A stretch of DNA of 64,000 nucleotides from an uncultured Aeriscardovia sp. Its GTDB lineage: Bacteria > Actinomycetota > Actinomycetes > Actinomycetales > Bifidobacteriaceae. Each line of letters begins with the position of its first letter. Positions within the stretch are counted from its first letter, which is position 1. Shown here piece by piece: positions 62,750 through 64,000 of the stretch. Location of the stretch: the NCBI GenBank assembly GCA_903789535.1, contig CAIFES010000006.1:16728-80727 (forward strand), read 5' to 3'. The translations under genes were made by a program, and so were the position numbers. The notes below the pieces were generated by a model. That model was not told the origin of the DNA, did not search any database, and worked only from the letters and a program-made list of their open reading frames with translations.

Positions 62750-64000
62750 TCACCGCACCTTCCGGCCGGCGCACCACACGTGGCGCACCGCCCAATCGGC
62801 CGGGTCGAGCAGCAACGCATCGGCCGCATAGCCGGGACGCAGCAGGCCGAGCGGATGACCGGTGAGCGGGTTGGGCCGGTCGAGGCCGAATGTGCGCGCG
62901 GGGGTGAGTGTCGCCGCCTCCACCGCGTCGGCCGGACTGATGCCCAGAACCTGCACGGCGCGCTGCACCGAGCGCTCGAGCAGGAGCGTGGAACCGGCGA
63001 TCGCCCCGTTGGAGACAAGCCGCGCATGGCCGCCCTCCACGTTGACATCCAGCTCGCCGAGCTTGTAGCGACCGTCGGGGCAGCCGGTGGCGGACATCGC
63101 ATCGGTGACGAACGCCGTGCGATGCGGGGCGAACGCGAAGCCGAGCCGTAACATCGGGTCCTGCACATGGAAGCCGTCGTTGATGAGCTCGATGCTCACG
63201 CGCGGATCCTCCACGGCGGCCGGGATCGGGCCGGGATTGCGGTGGTGCAGGCCGTTCATGGCGTTGAACAGGTGGGTGAGGATCCTCGCACCGGCGTCGA
63301 ACGCCTGCCGTGCGGTGGCGTAATCGGCGTCCGTGTGGCCGACCGCCGGCACCACGCCCGCCGCGGCAAACGTGCGCACCGCCTCCATGCCGTGCGCGCG
63401 CTCGGGGGCGAGGGTGATCTGGCGGATCGTGCCCTGCCCCGCCTCCAGCAGCCGGGCGACGGCCGCAGGCTCCGGATCGCGCAGACAGGCGGGATCATGG
63501 GCGCCCTTGCGCGAGAGCGCAAGGAACGGCCCTTCGAGATGCGAGCCGAGGATGTCCGGCCGGCCTGCCATCTTCTGCCGCACGGCGGCGATGTTGCGCG
63601 CCATCACGTCGAGCGGGTTGGTGATGAGCGAGCATACCTGGCGGGTGGTGCCGTGCCAGGCGTGGGCGGCGCGGGCGACGTCGATGCCCTCCGGGCCGTC
63701 GTCGAAGCTCGCACCCCAGCCGCCGTGGGCGTGGATGTCGATATAACCCGGCACCAGCAGGGCGCCTTGGGCGTCGAGCACCCGGTCCGGCGCGACCCCC
63801 GCCGCACGGCAGGCATCGGCGAACGGGTCGACCGCCGACCCGTCCGTACCGTCCACACCGACCGCGTGCGCCTGTGCGCCCGGGCTCTCGACACCCTCCC
63901 CGTCGCCGGTGGCCCGGGGAGGCCCCCGCGGCCCCCCGCCCCGCCCCCAGCCCGGGGGGCCCCCCCCCGCGGGGGGGGTGGGGGGGCCCAGGTTAGCCAA
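62750..64000 (-). CDS. nagA: N-acetylglucosamine-6-phosphate deacetylase (5' end unreliable)
   Basis: Deacetylates GlcNAc-6-phosphate in amino-sugar catabolism. From about 63,890 down to the stop the protein is canonical: PGYIDIHAHGGWG (metal His), SHLEGPFL, AVGHTDADY, THLFNAMNGLHHR, FVTDAMSATG and a C-terminal KVR. The sequence beyond ~63,906 is a run of G and C homopolymers giving Pro/Gly only; I regard it as assembly error, so the N-terminal ~50 residues cannot be read. Gene continues past or is damaged at the window edge. Confidence 0.9.
   Translation of the reverse strand: MANLGPPTPPAGGGPPGWGRGGGPRGPPRATGDGEGVESPGAQAHAVGVDGTDGSAVDPFADACRAAGVAPDRVLDAQGALLVPGYIDIHAHGGWGASFDDGPEGIDVARAAHAWHGTTRQVCSLITNPLDVMARNIAAVRQKMAGRPDILGSHLEGPFLALSRKGAHDPACLRDPEPAAVARLLEAGQGTIRQITLAPERAHGMEAVRTFAAAGVVPAVGHTDADYATARQAFDAGARILTHLFNAMNGLHHRNPGPIPAAVEDPRVSIELINDGFHVQDPMLRLGFAFAPHRTAFVTDAMSATGCPDGRYKLGELDVNVEGGHARLVSNGAIAGSTLLLERSVQRAVQVLGISPADAVEAATLTPARTFGLDRPNPLTGHPLGLLRPGYAADALLLDPADWAVRHVWCAGRKVR
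63907..64000. other. G/C homopolymer tail, probable assembly artefact
   Basis: Runs of up to nine C and eight G with almost no A or T, ending in ordinary-looking bases (GGTTAGCCAA). Nothing else in the window looks like this, and it breaks a conserved gene. Confidence 0.7.

Noticed and set aside
1..64000. CRISPR arrays, insertion sequences, prophage genes, rRNA or tRNA genes
   Set aside because: No regularly spaced repeats with unique spacers, no transposase or integrase, and no rRNA/tRNA signatures were seen on either strand.

Overview
The window reads as a high-GC actinobacterial chromosome, most probably Bifidobacteriaceae (Bifidobacterium or a close relative). The evidence is the gene set: zwf-opcA-pgl with a nearby gnd, an OpcA homologue, an actinobacterial dCTP deaminase/dUTPase, a HAIR-type (HspR) site before clpB, sortase-anchored surface proteins with LASTG and LPFTG signals, and small Actinobacteria-type toxin-antitoxin pairs. 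I cannot resolve the species. The last ~95 bases are homopolymer-rich G/C runs that look like a contig-end artefact, so the nagA N-terminus is not reliable.

Layout. 1-7.1 kb: a P1B-type metal ATPase, an HD-domain protein and the oxidative pentose phosphate operon zwf-opcA-pgl. 7.1-10.2 kb: two tandem nitroreductase paralogues on the minus strand alternating with three copies of a putative small-RNA gene (C - nitroreductase 2 - B - nitroreductase 1 - A). 10.2-21 kb: gnd, kup, tatD, metG, an AbiEi-like protein, an LRV-like protein and rsmI. 21.2-29.6 kb, all plus strand: paired NrdR boxes and a DnaA box, an adenosylcobalamin-dependent ribonucleotide reductase (nrdJ), an ECF vitamin transporter (T, fused A-A, S), a PduO-type cobalamin adenosyltransferase and a sirtuin. 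29.7-36 kb: a short-chain oxidoreductase, two crcB genes behind a fluoride riboswitch, purA, a fourth copy of the small RNA, dnaB, and a DnaA-box cluster. 36-44 kb: uppP, glnB-amt, ftsY, a TetR regulator overlapping dcd, and an MFS transporter. 44-51 kb: an AT-rich DinJ-YafQ pair, a large coiled-coil LASTG surface protein, and clpB under a HAIR site. 51-64 kb: an LPFTG adhesin, an ABC-F ATPase, a BlaI/CopY-type repressor, a GNAT, HicAB, a flavodoxin remnant beside a LysR gene, a second short-chain oxidoreductase, an aldo/keto reductase and nagA.

Two assemblages deserve most attention. The first is a compact B12 salvage-and-use module: transporter, adenosylation and B12-dependent dNTP synthesis are adjacent, with NrdR-type control in front. 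The second is a multi-copy family of ~150-175 nt minus-strand transcripts. Three copies share a promoter built like a PhoB/OmpR-type site (heptamer-N4-heptamer-N10-minus 10). All four share a CU-rich anti-Shine-Dalgarno stretch and an intrinsic terminator, and the CU-rich stretch is complementary to the ribosome binding site of the large surface protein in this window. Other unusual points are an Amt protein in which both pore histidines appear replaced by Phe, a fluoride riboswitch with its 5' half duplicated, and an ECF ATPase with a long Asp/His-rich insert in its second domain.
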